Source: Verpa conica
Lineage: Eukaryota > Ascomycota > Pezizomycetes > Pezizales > Morchellaceae
Direction: 5' to 3'
DNA length: 64,000 nt
NCBI GenBank assembly: GCA_033030425.1
Contig: JAUFSD010000023.1
Coordinates: forward strand, 186,001 to 250,000
The notes beneath the pieces are model-generated. The model did not search any database, was not told the DNA's origin, and saw only the letters and a list, made by a program, of their open reading frames with translations. Shown here piece by piece: positions 34,406 through 45,670 of this stretch (position 1 is its first letter; every line of letters begins with the position of its first letter). A program made the translations under genes and the position numbers.

Positions 34406-36133
34406 TTCTGTACTGAGGCTAGCCAGACGCCGTGGTGAGTTTGGGAGGTAGAACGGCTGACGGGGTTTTGCCTGCTGTTGATGTACTTGGCGCTGTGCTG
34501 TGTGGAGTTGGACTCTGGGGTTGGATGGGGAAATAGCTACATAATTGGTACAAATTCACACCCTATTAGGTACATTTGTGTACAATTAACCTGGCTGTGG
34601 ATGATGTGCATATACGAAGGGGGAAAGGCCGCAATATCGGAAACAGGTAATAAGAACAATATTTTCGAGTTCTAGCGAACCACAGCATAGCATTATCGCG
34701 CTTAATGACTCTTTCCCCGCTTTCTTCATAGTTTTAGGAGAGAAAAACCTGGACGCCTGAAGATGCTGTCGAGGCTATGGATTATGACAGTCAAGAAATT
34801 CCAAAGTGTGTGCAGCTTGTCGGGCTCGCATGGATATAAACAACGTAAGTACATGTATTTCGTGGCCGGAAACGGTGTCACCCATTCATGCAACGGAGGA
34901 TTGAACGAGTCATCAGAATCTTAGCCTTGTTTTTCTTTCCTTTTTTCTCTTTTCAGCCCTCGATCAGAAGAGCCCCAAAACCGCGGGAAACGCTGAGCCG
35001 GAGCTATAGGTGTGGCTGTACCCCTGCAAGTTTTATCATGGACGCGTCTACCTGTTATGCAGTGTGAATTGTTGATCACATTACAAGCGCTTATTATAGC
35101 AACAAATCATTAAATATCACTCGGATTTATATACCTGTAGGCATTGGTGTTGTAGATGATAAAATAGTGCGGCTGCACTATGATATCACTATTCACCGTA
35201 TTCAAAAGCGGTTAGGTGTTTACGCTTACACATAGAGTGTATTTGACCCACCCTTCACACAATGTCACTCGATATCACACTCCGTGTACTATGTTCCCCT
35301 TAATTCATTAAGTACATATAGGTCTCCAGCTATAGACACTCACTATGTAATTATTCCTACCGCAATTGTTTTCCATGAGAGTTAACTTCAGGTTCCCAAT
35401 ATACCCTACGCGGCTGATACGCATGTTTTGTCTAGCTTGCGATAGGCTACCTCCGGAATTTTGTCAACGGGTATTGCGGCTATCAGTGCCGATACCCCCT
35501 CGCTTCTTAAACCGAATCTATGATGACTCCGGCCTAGGCTAACCCTTTATAGTAGTTCTCGGGCTTATTAGGCGCGCGCAAGGCGTTCTTCTATCTTCCA
35601 CTCTTGCCCTCACTTCTTACATCCGCCGCCCAGAGCGAGGCTGGATTTCCCCTCAGCTAGTTTGACGAGGCACCCCTCGGAAATGAATACACTAGCGCTG
35701 ACTACTCTGTGGGTTTTTGCGATTGAAGCACCAGCTGTAAGGCATAGAAAGGCGGAGATGAGGTCCAGGAGTAATGGGGAGATCAAAGCAGGAGTAAGTC
35801 CAGATCACCTTTAATTATCCTTTCTGGAGTCCACTACGCCATTGGGTTGATATCTTGAGTATATACGGTGTCACGTGGTTTCGCGCTCACTATGCGTGTG
35901 TTTGACGCGCGCGTGCACATTAATAGTTCGCGTCTTCGCTCCGTAATAGGTTGACTAAAAGCAGATCAGCCGTTCCACAAAAAAACTGTATTCTGCTCTA
36001 TGTAGAATTAGTAATCATGATTTTAGCTTTAGGTATTGCTGATTTATGAGGTGTCAAATGTGTTAAGGACGAATTTCCCTACCGGTAGGATCATGGGCCA
36101 GCATATATACTGGGCTACAATAAACTGAATCAT

Positions 36134-36415
36134 CTGTCTAGAGTGCTATAGTCCACAATTAGCAAAAAAAAAATTGACTAACACAAATATCTCTAAAACC
36201 CTTGTACCTCGAGTTTCTAATCTAGGTGTTGCCTTTCCCTTTAGGGAAAATACCAATGATCAAGGTAATTAATTCATGGATATAAGATTTAATTGCGCTT
36301 CCTGGATACTGATGAGCTAGTTTTACCACTGGTACTAATTATGATTGGTAGATTTTTGTGCCTTACATGAATCAGTAAAGTTTTCAATTGTGGACTATTA
36401 TAGTACTCCAGACAG
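36134..36415. mobile_element. 282-bp TIR element (MITE)
   Basis: The left end begins CTGTCTAGAGTGCTATAGTC and the right end inverted reads CTGTCTGGAGTACTATAATA, continuing GTCCACAATT on both sides. This gives an imperfect TIR of about 27 to 31 bp. No clear target-site duplication could be fixed. The interior is non-coding and AT-rich. Confidence 0.75.
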
Positions 36416-36517
36416 GGGGCCCGGTTTTATATTGTATTTTAATATGTTGGTCCATAATTTACTACCGGTGAGGAAACCGAACCCCGAAAAACTTACTCTT
36501 CTATAGTTGGAGAGATA

Positions 36518-37112
36518 CGGCGGACTGCAGCGACCTCTCCGCCATAATTGCGAAAGTGAAAAGCCAAAATCCCCTCCCCCACCAAATTTCCTCCAAAATT
36601 AATAAGCTAATAAATTCAGTTGAACTACCTTGTGCTCTTGATAAGTAAATATACATTTTCTTACCTATATTGCCCTAGCAAGCAAGTGGAAGAAGGATGG
36701 AAATAAGGTTTTAGAATAGAGAGAATCTTGCCCTGAGAAGCAATTGGGATATTGTGGGTGTAGAGATCTCTAAACAGTTTATCCACACCCCCCCCCAAAA
36801 AAAAAGGTTTTTTTAAAAGAATTGGTATGCCTAGCTAGGGTATCCCTAACTGTCTGTAAAGTCTCTGGGCAGCTGTAATCCCTCTACCTCAAGCCTGAGG
36901 TGTCCCAATTGGGCAACTGGATAAGGACTTTACCCAAAAACCTCGCTTCCACCTACCTCCCAGGGTGCTATAGCTAAGAGGAAGTTTATTTACTTATCAA
37001 GAGCACAAGGTAATTTAAATATGCCTATTTGCTAATTGACTTTGGGGGATATTTTCGTGGGGGGAGCCTTTCGCTTTCACAATTATGGCGGAGTGGTCGC
37101 TCTAGTCCGCCA
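36518..37112. mobile_element. 595-bp MITE with long inverted repeats and TA duplication
   Basis: The left end CGGCGGACTGCAGCGACC matches the inverted right end TGGCGGACTAGAGCGACC, and both continue with CTCCGCCATAATTG. TA lies outside each tip (36516-36517 and 37113-37114). A second inverted block further in (CCTTGTGCTCTTGATAAGTA near 36629 and its inverse near 36995) shows that the arms extend for well over 100 bp, with less conserved sequence between. No transposase is coded. Confidence 0.85.
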
Positions 37113-37875
37113 TAGAGAGATGAATAATATATGTATAAATGCAAGGAGTGTGTGTGACATAAGAAGTCACTCGCTTTGTTTTCATACATGCTTCTCTTTT
37201 TGGTTATTTCGTTGAATTATGTGTATACTACTTAGAAGTTATGAGAGTATATGTCCTAAAATACATATAAAAAGTAATAGGAAAACACGGTTCCTAATAT
37301 ATTTTGAGATATAGAACTCAGTCAATACCAATAAAGAAGCTGTCTTACTCTATCATTCCCCAACTATTTCGCTTATTAAAATCTCGCGTGACCTAAACAG
37401 GCGCTAGAGATTTTTATACAGAAATGTAATGGTATCAAGGCTAAGAAGATCTAGGAAGGGGTAAGGTGATTGATATTTGATAGAAGTGCTATACTTCGCA
37501 GTTTAGTTAACCTCAAATATCCGCCTTATCATCAGAAACCTTTATCTGATCACAGCCTTCCCGCTTAAGATTCTTATTTAAGATTCTCATCGTCAACTTT
37601 CCATCACCTTCCCTGGATTCTAGTTCAACAGAGCTAAACTAAAGATCTATTAGAGCGAAAGGGAATTCTTCCTCTGTCATTCTGTATTTTGGAACTAGAA
37701 TGGCATATCTAGCTGGCTTAGTAGTGAGAGAAATTGTAATTTTACCCCACATAGTAGTCTACTCCTCATCAACTTAAAGGAATTCTATAGGAGAATACAA
37801 TGAATATACTAACACTTATAATAATTAATAATGAAATGGGCCACGATAAACGCCGGCTCCCCACGAATACTTGAC

Positions 37876-38313
37876 TTATTGCCGAGGAACGTAATTTGAG
37901 GACATGGCGCAGGTTGAGGTTTCACAATCTTCCGGAGTTCCAGGGACGATATGGTGGATCACGCAGACGTGAGAGCGGGGGTCAATGAGAACATCTAGAC
38001 CACAGGAGGTACACCACTCTTGTTGAAAAGGTTGTACCCACGCCTTTTCGCCGTAATTCAGATCCATGTATTCGTCTATAGCATCTGGAACCGAATAGTT
38101 GGATGGAGGAGGTGGGTGTGAAACCCGAACAAACCTTTCCCAGGTGAATTCCACCGAAGGAAAACCGTCAGGGGATGGACCGGACACTGTTAGGTGGCGT
38201 TGAGTCTCGGCCTCTCTAATGGAGGCTGCTGGTTGGGACAGGAGAAACTTTCTTAGTCGGGTCGCAAGTGCAAGCGCTACCTTTTCCTGCCGGGCAGACG
38301 AAGCTTTTAGCAC
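37876..38313 (-). pseudogene. Second frame downstream of gag, probably frameshifted continuation
   Basis: This frame overlaps the last 98 bp of the gag-like ORF and runs 145 codons in the frame reached by a +1 shift. Its first part overlaps the gag tail; the later part (Pro-rich, then acidic, then WCTSCGLDVL with Cys and His 12 to 17 residues on) looks coding and could be a zinc-binding tail. No splice pair joins the two cleanly. Either a one-base indel broke one gene or translation shifts frame, as some LTR retrotransposons do. No protease, reverse transcriptase or integrase follows. Confidence 0.45.
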
Positions 38314-39901
38314 CGGGGGGACAGTAGCCGGAGACGCATTCCGTATCTGGGTACACGTGATCTAATTTCCTGGCAATTTTTGCCATGGTGGGAACATCTG
38401 GGAGGCCAGTTGCGACGAAGTGGGTTTCCAACTTCCCAAGGAGGCCAGGGCGGATTGCTTTTTCGAAGGCCCTCTTGTATTCTGCCATGGAAATTGAATC
38501 GGCTTCCAGGTTCTTGTATGCTGCCAAGAAAGTGAGGTAGAACTCCCCGAAAGAAGTTCGTCCTTGTCTGATCCTCCAGAACTGTTCTACTGCGCGTTGG
38601 TTTGCCTTGTCGTCGGTGAAAAAGTGGTCTAGTTCATCTGCCAGGGACTTGACGCAGAGATACACGGATTCCTCGAGCTGTGCTGTGACTTCTCGCTGAC
38701 TTTCAACATACTCGTGGGCGGGTCCGGAAAGGAGACGGGAGAACCAGGCGCCAGCGTTGTTTGCCGTTCGGAGGACCTCGGAGTTGTCCTTGACCCATGA
38801 TAGGCACGACTTTTTCCATGAGACCCAGTCACAGGGATTTCCGGAGAAGCATGTTTCAAAAAGGGGAACCTGGTATGTTTTTACGCCGGATGGCGCAGAA
38901 ACCCCCTCCGAAACATTGAGTTGGGCCACTTGTTCCGTTAGTCGTTGGATTGTACGGTCTTTTTCCTCGATATTTTCCTCCAGGTTGATTGGTTTCGTAT
39001 TGTCTTCTACCTCCGGTTGTTCCTCCTTGGGTGGAGTTGAATTTCCGACTTCCTTTGCCCAGTCCAGTATTGACTCTACTACGGCCTTCTCTGACAGGTC
39101 CTCTGGTTTAACGTAGGCGGGCATCCAAGTGGGAAAGGCCATTGCGTCGAGTCCGTCGACAAGGTTACCGGGGTGAAAAGTCCTTTTTGACTTGGTAACG
39201 ATGTCATCGATGGTCGAGTTCCAAATAGTCGGGAGTTGCCCTTGGTTGTTTTGGATGACTTTCTCGGCCTTTTCTAGACCCCAATATCCGGAGAAGATTG
39301 CCGTCAGGATGGTCCTGTAGGCTTGTTCCGGAGATCCTGATAGTGCGTTCGGGTGCAGCTTCCCCAGGATGTCGTGGTCCCATTTGATTTGTCTACTGGC
39401 AATGGTAAGGGACTTTTCCGCTTCCTCAAGGGCCTCGTGTGACCGGATCATTCGATGTGCCGATCCCCAAACGTACTGGGCAAACTGTTCCAGGATTTTG
39501 GAGTCTTTTAGCCCTTCTATAGTGGAGGTGGCGTAGGAGAACCCCTTTCCTTCAAAGACACCCGTATTTTCATACCACTGTTGAAAGGCTTCCTGGTTAT
39601 CCGGGGAGAAACTGGCGAAGGTTTTCTGAGTGAGCTTATTTGACATAAACTCCATGGGTCTTCCTTCCACTGGTCTGTTTTCCGCTACTCCACCTCCTTC
39701 ATTATACGCGCCTTTTAAAGGTCCAGGGCGTCCGATTGGGGTGGGGCTGATGGAGTTCATTGTAGCCTTAATTGCCTGAATTAGGGAGATGAGGGCAGCG
39801 GCTTGAACGGGTGCAGTGATTGCTAACGGAGTTTCCGGTAGTCCTTCAAACGCGAGGGCTCGTGGAAACAGGGTGAGGTTGTGTGGTGAACAGCGAGGCA
39901 A
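38216..39901 (-). CDS. Gag-like retroelement protein without pol
   Basis: 561-residue open frame. A heptad-like stretch (about 318-335, IEEKDRTIQRLTEQVAQLN) precedes a domain at about 350-500 that follows the retrotransposon Gag pattern: FSGNPCDWVSWKKS, then GPAHEYV, then FWRIRQGRTSFGEFYLTFLAAY. The end is cysteine-rich (CVSGYC, then SACTC). Gag proteins form the capsid of Ty3/gypsy-type elements. Here there is no pol, and I see no LTR pair flanking it, so it is either the 5' part of a truncated element or a gag-only or domesticated gene. The frame is long and free of stops, which argues that it is young or selected. The start shown is the first ATG of the frame and is uncertain. Confidence 0.65.
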   Translation of the reverse strand: MPRCSPHNLTLFPRALAFEGLPETPLAITAPVQAAALISLIQAIKATMNSISPTPIGRPGPLKGAYNEGGGVAENRPVEGRPMEFMSNKLTQKTFASFSPDNQEAFQQWYENTGVFEGKGFSYATSTIEGLKDSKILEQFAQYVWGSAHRMIRSHEALEEAEKSLTIASRQIKWDHDILGKLHPNALSGSPEQAYRTILTAIFSGYWGLEKAEKVIQNNQGQLPTIWNSTIDDIVTKSKRTFHPGNLVDGLDAMAFPTWMPAYVKPEDLSEKAVVESILDWAKEVGNSTPPKEEQPEVEDNTKPINLEENIEEKDRTIQRLTEQVAQLNVSEGVSAPSGVKTYQVPLFETCFSGNPCDWVSWKKSCLSWVKDNSEVLRTANNAGAWFSRLLSGPAHEYVESQREVTAQLEESVYLCVKSLADELDHFFTDDKANQRAVEQFWRIRQGRTSFGEFYLTFLAAYKNLEADSISMAEYKRAFEKAIRPGLLGKLETHFVATGLPDVPTMAKIARKLDHVYPDTECVSGYCPPGAKSFVCPAGKGSACTCDPTKKVSPVPTSSLH

Positions 39902-40755
39902 GAATGTATGAAAACATGAGTATGAAGAAGAGGGATCAGGTGGGATACACCTCTTCTTATACTATTTCCAAGCTCATATTAGTGATTACTATCACATAGG
40001 TTGTGGGGCTTGCCGACGTTTAGGGTTAGGTTTGGGTCCTGAGCTGAGGATTTAGGCTACTATGGTCACTATGTACCACTTCAAGGGAGGCAGTAGCGAT
40101 TGGGAGGCACCTTAGTTCTCATCTAGCAAGAAGGTATCCTTGGAATTTGTTCGATGAGGCATATAGCTATCATATAATAACGGGAGGGTAGTAAAAACTT
40201 ACCAAGGGATGTTAGTATAGAAGATACCTATAGAAATTATGATAGTTTGATGTGTAACTAAGGGCAAAAGCACTTATGGCTACATCTAAGTGAGGTAAGG
40301 GTATTTGTAAGGGTATAGAATACTCAATGGGCTAGGCCCATTACAATCAAAAACAGGATTCTATCCTATCCGCAACAAGACCAAGCCCCAAATAAGGTTA
40401 ACAAAAGGTTCCTAAGGTTTATTGGAAGTTACTACAGTTACTAATAGCTTTTACTTATGGTTTAGTCGGCTATGGGGTTGATCCAGAATAATAGTCTAAA
40501 AGACCCTATACGATCAAGATTATGCACGCTATACTCCCGAGAATCGAATAATCATTTCTTAGGTGGTGGTTTTTAGGCTACGTAAAAAAACATTGACACG
40601 CCTAAAGGGAGCGGGTGATCCCGTAATTTAATAAAGGTCATTGGTATTGGAAAGCCACACTAGATAACAAGACAAAACAGCAGGAGGATATCTAAATATT
40701 TAACTGTGTTTATGCAATCACCTCCTCCAGAATTAATTTATAAGCTCAAATATAT
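39902..40755. other. Intergenic
   Basis: Upstream of the gag-like frame on the minus strand. No LTR, primer-binding site or gene is recognised. A telomere-like TTTAGGGTTAGG occurs near 40019-40030. Confidence 0.5.
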
Positions 40756-41754
40756 TCAAAAGGGTATATCAACGCCTATATTACGTAGCTCCCTCAAAAT
40801 CTCCATCGCGTCACCCATCAGCACCTCAATGGCAGGCCGGTCGCTGTTCGTGTAACTCCAAATAGACCTCTCGACCCCCAATAAACGTTCACCTAAACCA
40901 AGCAAAACCCCATGGTTTTCCCTATATTGATTATATCTACTGTGCACTCTAAACAGTCCTCCCGGTGGTAATCCGTTTCCATTCTATCCTGGGCTTTATC
41001 GAGCTAGGGCCTCCCTAAAGTATCGCTTAGCACCTGTAAAGTCATTAAACTTACACACACCGCGGTAGTCAATCCTTTTAGTCCCATCTGGATAAGGCCA
41101 CCCATGCCTATCTGAATTTCTATAAATATCTTCTATGGATCTTGTTTCACTATTTTCACGACGATCCCTGTAGTAAGTTTTTGAGTAGACGTGATTGTCA
41201 TCAGCAAGTTCTATAAGCTTAGAAACAGCTGCCAGCGCACGCCTATCACATTGGAATATAGAGTCTAGCGCCGATCGCTCCGTGGTAGACTTTGCTGGAT
41301 GGGCCTCACAAAGTTGGACTTTCGCCCAAAATCAGCATAGTTCTTATATATTAAGAGGTATATGGCGAGGGAGGGGGATACTTACGGCGGGTCATATCTA
41401 TCACCTTTTTTGATTTCTCAAGTGATTTTCTCGATACAGTTTCTGCGAACATTCTTGCTCTGCTAGTGCCTTAATTGCAGCTTCGGCTTTGACCTCAGCC
41501 TTTGCTTCATCTGACGCTTCCAATTCCTTTATCTTCTCATCTTTCTTGGCTAGTTTTTCCTATGAGTAGTCCTCGCAGGCGTTGATGAAGGATATGGTTT
41601 TCTCGTCTGCTACTCCTACCCCTGCCTTGATTATGGCCGCTCTCGATTCATAGGACGCATCTTTTCGTTTGCTATACGGGGTTGTATAATCGATACTCAT
41701 TAGTAGCATACCCTCAGAATCCGCCATTACATCATCATTACCCATTACACTCAT
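40756..41754 (-). pseudogene. Decayed gene for a coiled-coil protein of unknown family
   Basis: One reading frame on the minus strand carries coding-like sequence from about 41754 to 40756 but is broken by stops at 41560-41562 (TAG), near 41392-41403 (TGA, TAG, TGA), 40996-40998 (TAA) and 40984-40986 (TAG). Pieces include a Lys/Glu/Ala-rich coiled coil just after the first stop, a central block with Arg, Tyr and Asp-rich sequence (DRRENSETRSIEDIYRNS), and an intact 63-codon C-terminal part. The region around 41337-41400 may be an intron, with a GTAAGT donor. The stop codons all fit CAG, CAA or CGA changed by C to T. I do not recognise the family. Confidence 0.6.
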
Positions 41755-43244
41755 TACTGTGGTTTGAAGAACATAGATGGAAGTCTTAGTGAATGGGGGT
41801 GATTCAAGGACCTGCGCTGCTACAAATAGAAATACAATTATAAGCGATAATTCTCGCTAGTTATATACTTACATAGCAAACACTTGCCATATCCTAGGGT
41901 CTGAGCTTAGGGTAACTTCTTGGGGTGGTAAAGTCAGATACTTGTTCTCAATAACAATGGGGAATAGTTATTGACATATTCTTTTGTCCTTCGGGTCTAG
42001 GCCTCGTGGAATCAAGGACAGTAAAGATTCTCTAACTCCCTTGGTACAAGGTTATATAGATTCTTTGCCCTCATAGGGGTTTCTAGACAAAACTGTAATA
42101 AAAGAGAGTCGAGTCCTTTGGTGACCACACTACCTACTGGGAGCAGGTGAGCTATTCGGCCCAAACCAAGGGGAACGGTAATAGTAGCAAACTCGACACT
42201 AGTATGATAAAGATAAGATATCTTACCATAGAATAGGATCTATTCCAACTCTACAAAAGATGAGGGTGTACGGTGGATCGACTTATGTATTGGTTAATAT
42301 CTGGGAGTAGCCTGAGGTTTACGTCAAAGGTAGAACGCCACACCGCCAACTAATATTGTGAGAGGCTATTTCTTGATTTTCTCGGCGAGAAATTTGGTAG
42401 TATCTAATATTGAGAGGATACCACTTGTCTACTTTTGCCCTAGGAAAAGAGTTTTTAGAATACTCGATCTTATAAATGTATGGCTTCAAAGCTATCCCAT
42501 AGCCCGGTGGAAAATGCTGCCCCCCCAAAGTGGCGGTGCGATTGCTTATTCAATGGCAAATGGCCAATAATAAAGTGTTCTTGAATAAAGTCTTTGTGAT
42601 TTTTAGCCAGTCAAGGCCTACTATTTGCTAGTAATGACACTTTTGACCAATAGAAAAACCAGGACTTCTCTTTGGCCCCCACGAAAAGGTCAGCTTCACC
42701 GGGCTATGGGATAAAATCATCATGGGTTAGGGTTTCCGGCATTTTTAGTTACGCTGTAACTTAAAGATTTCAGCCACTTTGCCATGTCTTGTGGCCACGA
42801 ATTATTATAAGTTATATCGTAGTATTAAGTGTATCCTCCTATCCTCGAAGCAGTGGCAAAGACAATACAAATAATATAGATATGGGTTCTCCTTCAGTTA
42901 CTCGGGTTTCTTTTAGAGCCCGTAGCAAATGGTAAAACGAGTGATACCATATGCATGAATCATGGGCAAATATAACTAAATTGTAACTGGCAGAAGCTCT
43001 GGTACAAGAGACGGCCGCATCAATCGTTTCACAACTCCCTGGAATACTGAATATACACCGTAGAGCTTTTCTACGCATATTCGCCATTATATTATCCTAC
43101 TAACGCGTTCTAGTCGCGTGCTTGCTAGTCCGCATACCCCTGCATATGGTACGCCTCCTTTAACTCTACCTATTTAACTCTACATGATATTAAACACCCC
43201 CAAAACCTCAACTTACACGCTCATACCAATACCCACAACCTATC
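41755..43244. other. Intergenic; 5' flank of YIF1
   Basis: No gene is supported. An 82-codon frame on the minus strand (42839-43087), just upstream of YIF1 and divergent from it, is unrecognised. A telomere-like GGGTTAGGGTTT is at about 42724-42735. Confidence 0.5.
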
Positions 43245-44371
43245 ATGCAGCGCCCAAACTACCTTAGAACATCTGCGACGCCCCCCCTTCACCATCCAGT
43301 ACCTCAACACCATGTCCCCATCCCCGTAATGCATTCGCCTGCACCTCCGGAGACATCGAATAGTTACAATTCACCCTACACAGCGCAATCCGCCCATGAA
43401 CAGCCGATGCAACATCTGCAGCAGCAAAACACGTATGGGAACTTCTTCAATGACCCCACCACCCAGATGGCGTTTCAAGTTGGAGGACGTGCGACGGAAG
43501 CGGCGGGCGCATATGTTGAGCAAAACGTATGTCTTTCCTCTTCCTCCTCCGCCGCCCAGAAAGAGGCACTCGCGAAAGCCAACTAATTCCCAGGAGTAGT
43601 TCGGAAAATACATCCAGGTCGGCGCGTTGAAACACTACTTTGATGTATCCAACGGCTATGTCCTCCGGAAACTCTCCCTGGTGCTCTTCCCATGGCGCCA
43701 TAAACCGTGGTCTCGGACCGGCTCCCAAAGAACTGGAGCGAATGGGCAGACGGAGGGATACTTCTTGCCCCCGAGAGAAGATATCAATAGTCCGGATATG
43801 TACATTCCCGTAATGGCGTTCACAACCTATATCCTCCTCTCGACACTACTCTACGGTCTCGCTGGCCATTTCAACCCCGAGCAGCTCGGCTACACGGCCT
43901 CATTTGCGTTCACGATCGTCCTTCTCGAGATCGGGATAATAAAGATCGGCTGCTATCTCTTGTCTATCACCAACGAAAGTCAATTGATGGATCTGGTCGC
44001 TTACTCGGGTTACAAGTTTGTGGGGATCATTGTTACGTTGGCGGCGAGTGCTGTCGGGAGTAAGTGGTTTGGGTATGCAGTGTTCGGATATACATTTAGT
44101 GCAAATGCCTTCTTTCTGGTACGTCTACGTCCTGCCTACCTACCTGCCTACCTTCGTCTCTGTGCGCTTTTCCCCCCTACTGACAGTTAATGTATAGTTG
44201 CGGAGTCTGAAATACGTCCTTCTACCTGAGACGGCTGTAGGTGCCAGTGACCCGCGCGGCATCAACAGGGCGCAGAAAAGCCGTAGAACACAGTTCTTGT
44301 TTTTGTATAGTTATGTTGTGCAGTTCCTTTTTATGTGGTCTCTTTCATCAGGTTTTGGGTTCACCAAATAG
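43245..44371 (+). CDS. YIF1: YIF1 family ER-Golgi transport protein
   Basis: Three exons: 43245-43526, 43600-44118 and 44198-44371, giving 324 residues. All junctions are phase 0 and restore family sequence: EQN joined to FGKYIQVGALKHYFDVSN, and ANAFFL joined to LRSLKYVLLPE. Yif1 forms a complex with Yip1 and Yos1, binds Ypt/Rab GTPases and is needed for COPII vesicle traffic between ER and Golgi. The N-terminal 95 residues are Pro/Gln/His-rich and cytosolic. The C-terminal 200 residues have about five membrane segments (MYIPVMAFTTYILLSTLLYGL the first). The length is close to that of the yeast protein. This is a conserved housekeeping gene between two accessory blocks. Confidence 0.93.
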
Positions 44372-45058
44372 GCGTTTATGGTGCCACATTTAATTTCTTA
44401 GTATGGATGGGTACGTTCTTTATACGAATAATAGACGATACGATAGATCTAGATAGCTAGAAAAAAGAATTGTGTTGGTTATATCATGTAGATTTTAGTA
44501 TAGCGCTTGACATATTTATGCATTATGTCTTTATGGCCCCTAATTATTTGAGTAATCGTTTGAAATATGTAGTGTTTTCTTAGTAGGGTTAAAAAGGTGG
44601 CTCACTATATAAAACACTATATATATATTAGCCGATCTCACTTAAATATAACGTGTTTTTTGACCCCCTAAGGGAAGGATCAGCGCCAACGAATTAGAGT
44701 ATAATGATACGCTTAGAACAGATCACTTATTCTATATCCTGCCATAAAGGGCCGCTTCGTTATATTATTAATGTTACAATAATATGTGCTTCTGTTTACT
44801 CGAATATGCTAGCCATCATTGATAGTTTATAGAAGATATTGGGGCTTGTGTTTCCCATAACTTTATATTGAAGACTTTATCTGGATGATATTAAGGATGA
44901 CTAGACGATAAGGAAATTAGCCAGTTTAATAAAGAGTGTAACACTGTAACAAATAATAAAACTGTGCTTTGTTGATAAGAGATAAATAGCGGGGGGGGGA
45001 ACCCCTACACATATATGAGAAGAGAAAGAAGAAAAAGAAAAAGAAAATCATGGACTGC
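44372..45058. other. Convergent 3' flanks, AT-rich
   Basis: Between the YIF1 and small ankyrin stop codons. There is no gene and no clear repeat; it is AT-rich with a G9 run near 44991. Confidence 0.55.
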
Positions 45059-45670
45059 TCATAAGGTTTGTAACGCCTTATCCTCTAACCATCTCTGAAT
45101 GCCTTGACTGCCTCGCAATCCTTGCGTATCTCGAGTATGAACTTCCGCATTATTTTCAAGTAGAAACGTGACTGCAGCGCTTCTACCGTACTTCGCAGCG
45201 AAATACAAGGCTGTGAAGCTATAGAATTTAGACTTTTGGTTGATATCGACTCCGGCCTCGAGAAAAAACTTGAGCGCCGATACATGTCCCTCGCGAGCAG
45301 CGCAATAGAATGCTGTGCCCGTATCACCCCGAGCAACTATATTCACATCACACCCATGATCCACCAGTAGCTTCAGCACCGAAACCTGCCCACGTGTAGC
45401 AGCCCAATGCAGTGCTGTTAGACCCCGGCCATCCCTTGCGTTAACGTCTACTCCGTAATCTAAAATCCGACTGACTAGTCCTCTGTATCTGCGCTTTGTT
45501 GCCCAGATGAGACAGGAGATGCGTTGTTCTTTCTGAACCGCGGACTCGAAGCAGGGAATAAGGAGGTTATCGTGATTGGGAAGGAGTTTTATGAGGCTTT
45601 TGAGGTCTCTGGGACCGAGACTTCTGGCAACTTCAACGAGGAGCTCGTTGGGGAGGGTGAGAAGACGCAT
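45059..45670 (-). CDS. Small F-box-like ankyrin protein
   Basis: Single-exon 203-residue protein. Residues 3-40 (LTLPNELLVEVARSL, then LKSLIKLLPNHDNLL) resemble an F-box-like N-terminus. Four ankyrin repeats follow (about 53-83, 85-117, 119-150 and 152-183), with good LTALHWAA and GTAFYCAA consensus. It is compact compared with the 422-residue F-box/ankyrin protein at 33-34 kb and is not a close copy of it. Substrate recognition for an SCF ligase is inferred. It could be a truncated member, since the frame ends soon after repeat four. Confidence 0.75.
   Translation of the reverse strand: MRLLTLPNELLVEVARSLGPRDLKSLIKLLPNHDNLLIPCFESAVQKEQRISCLIWATKRRYRGLVSRILDYGVDVNARDGRGLTALHWAATRGQVSVLKLLVDHGCDVNIVARGDTGTAFYCAAREGHVSALKFFLEAGVDINQKSKFYSFTALYFAAKYGRSAAVTFLLENNAEVHTRDTQGLRGSQGIQRWLEDKALQTL

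Larger units (their letters stand above)
34406..37875. other. AT-rich repeat block with MITEs
   Basis: No gene is supported. Two TIR elements (36134-36415 and 36518-37112) sit side by side. The rest is AT-rich unique-looking sequence with short unrecognised frames. Confidence 0.65.

Noticed and set aside
37150..40700. LTR pair around the gag-like gene
   Set aside because: I compared the flanks by eye and found no direct repeat or TG...CA boundaries.
42839..43087. 82-codon frame divergent from YIF1
   Set aside because: No domain, no homologue recognised and no splice partner; length within random expectation for AT-rich DNA.
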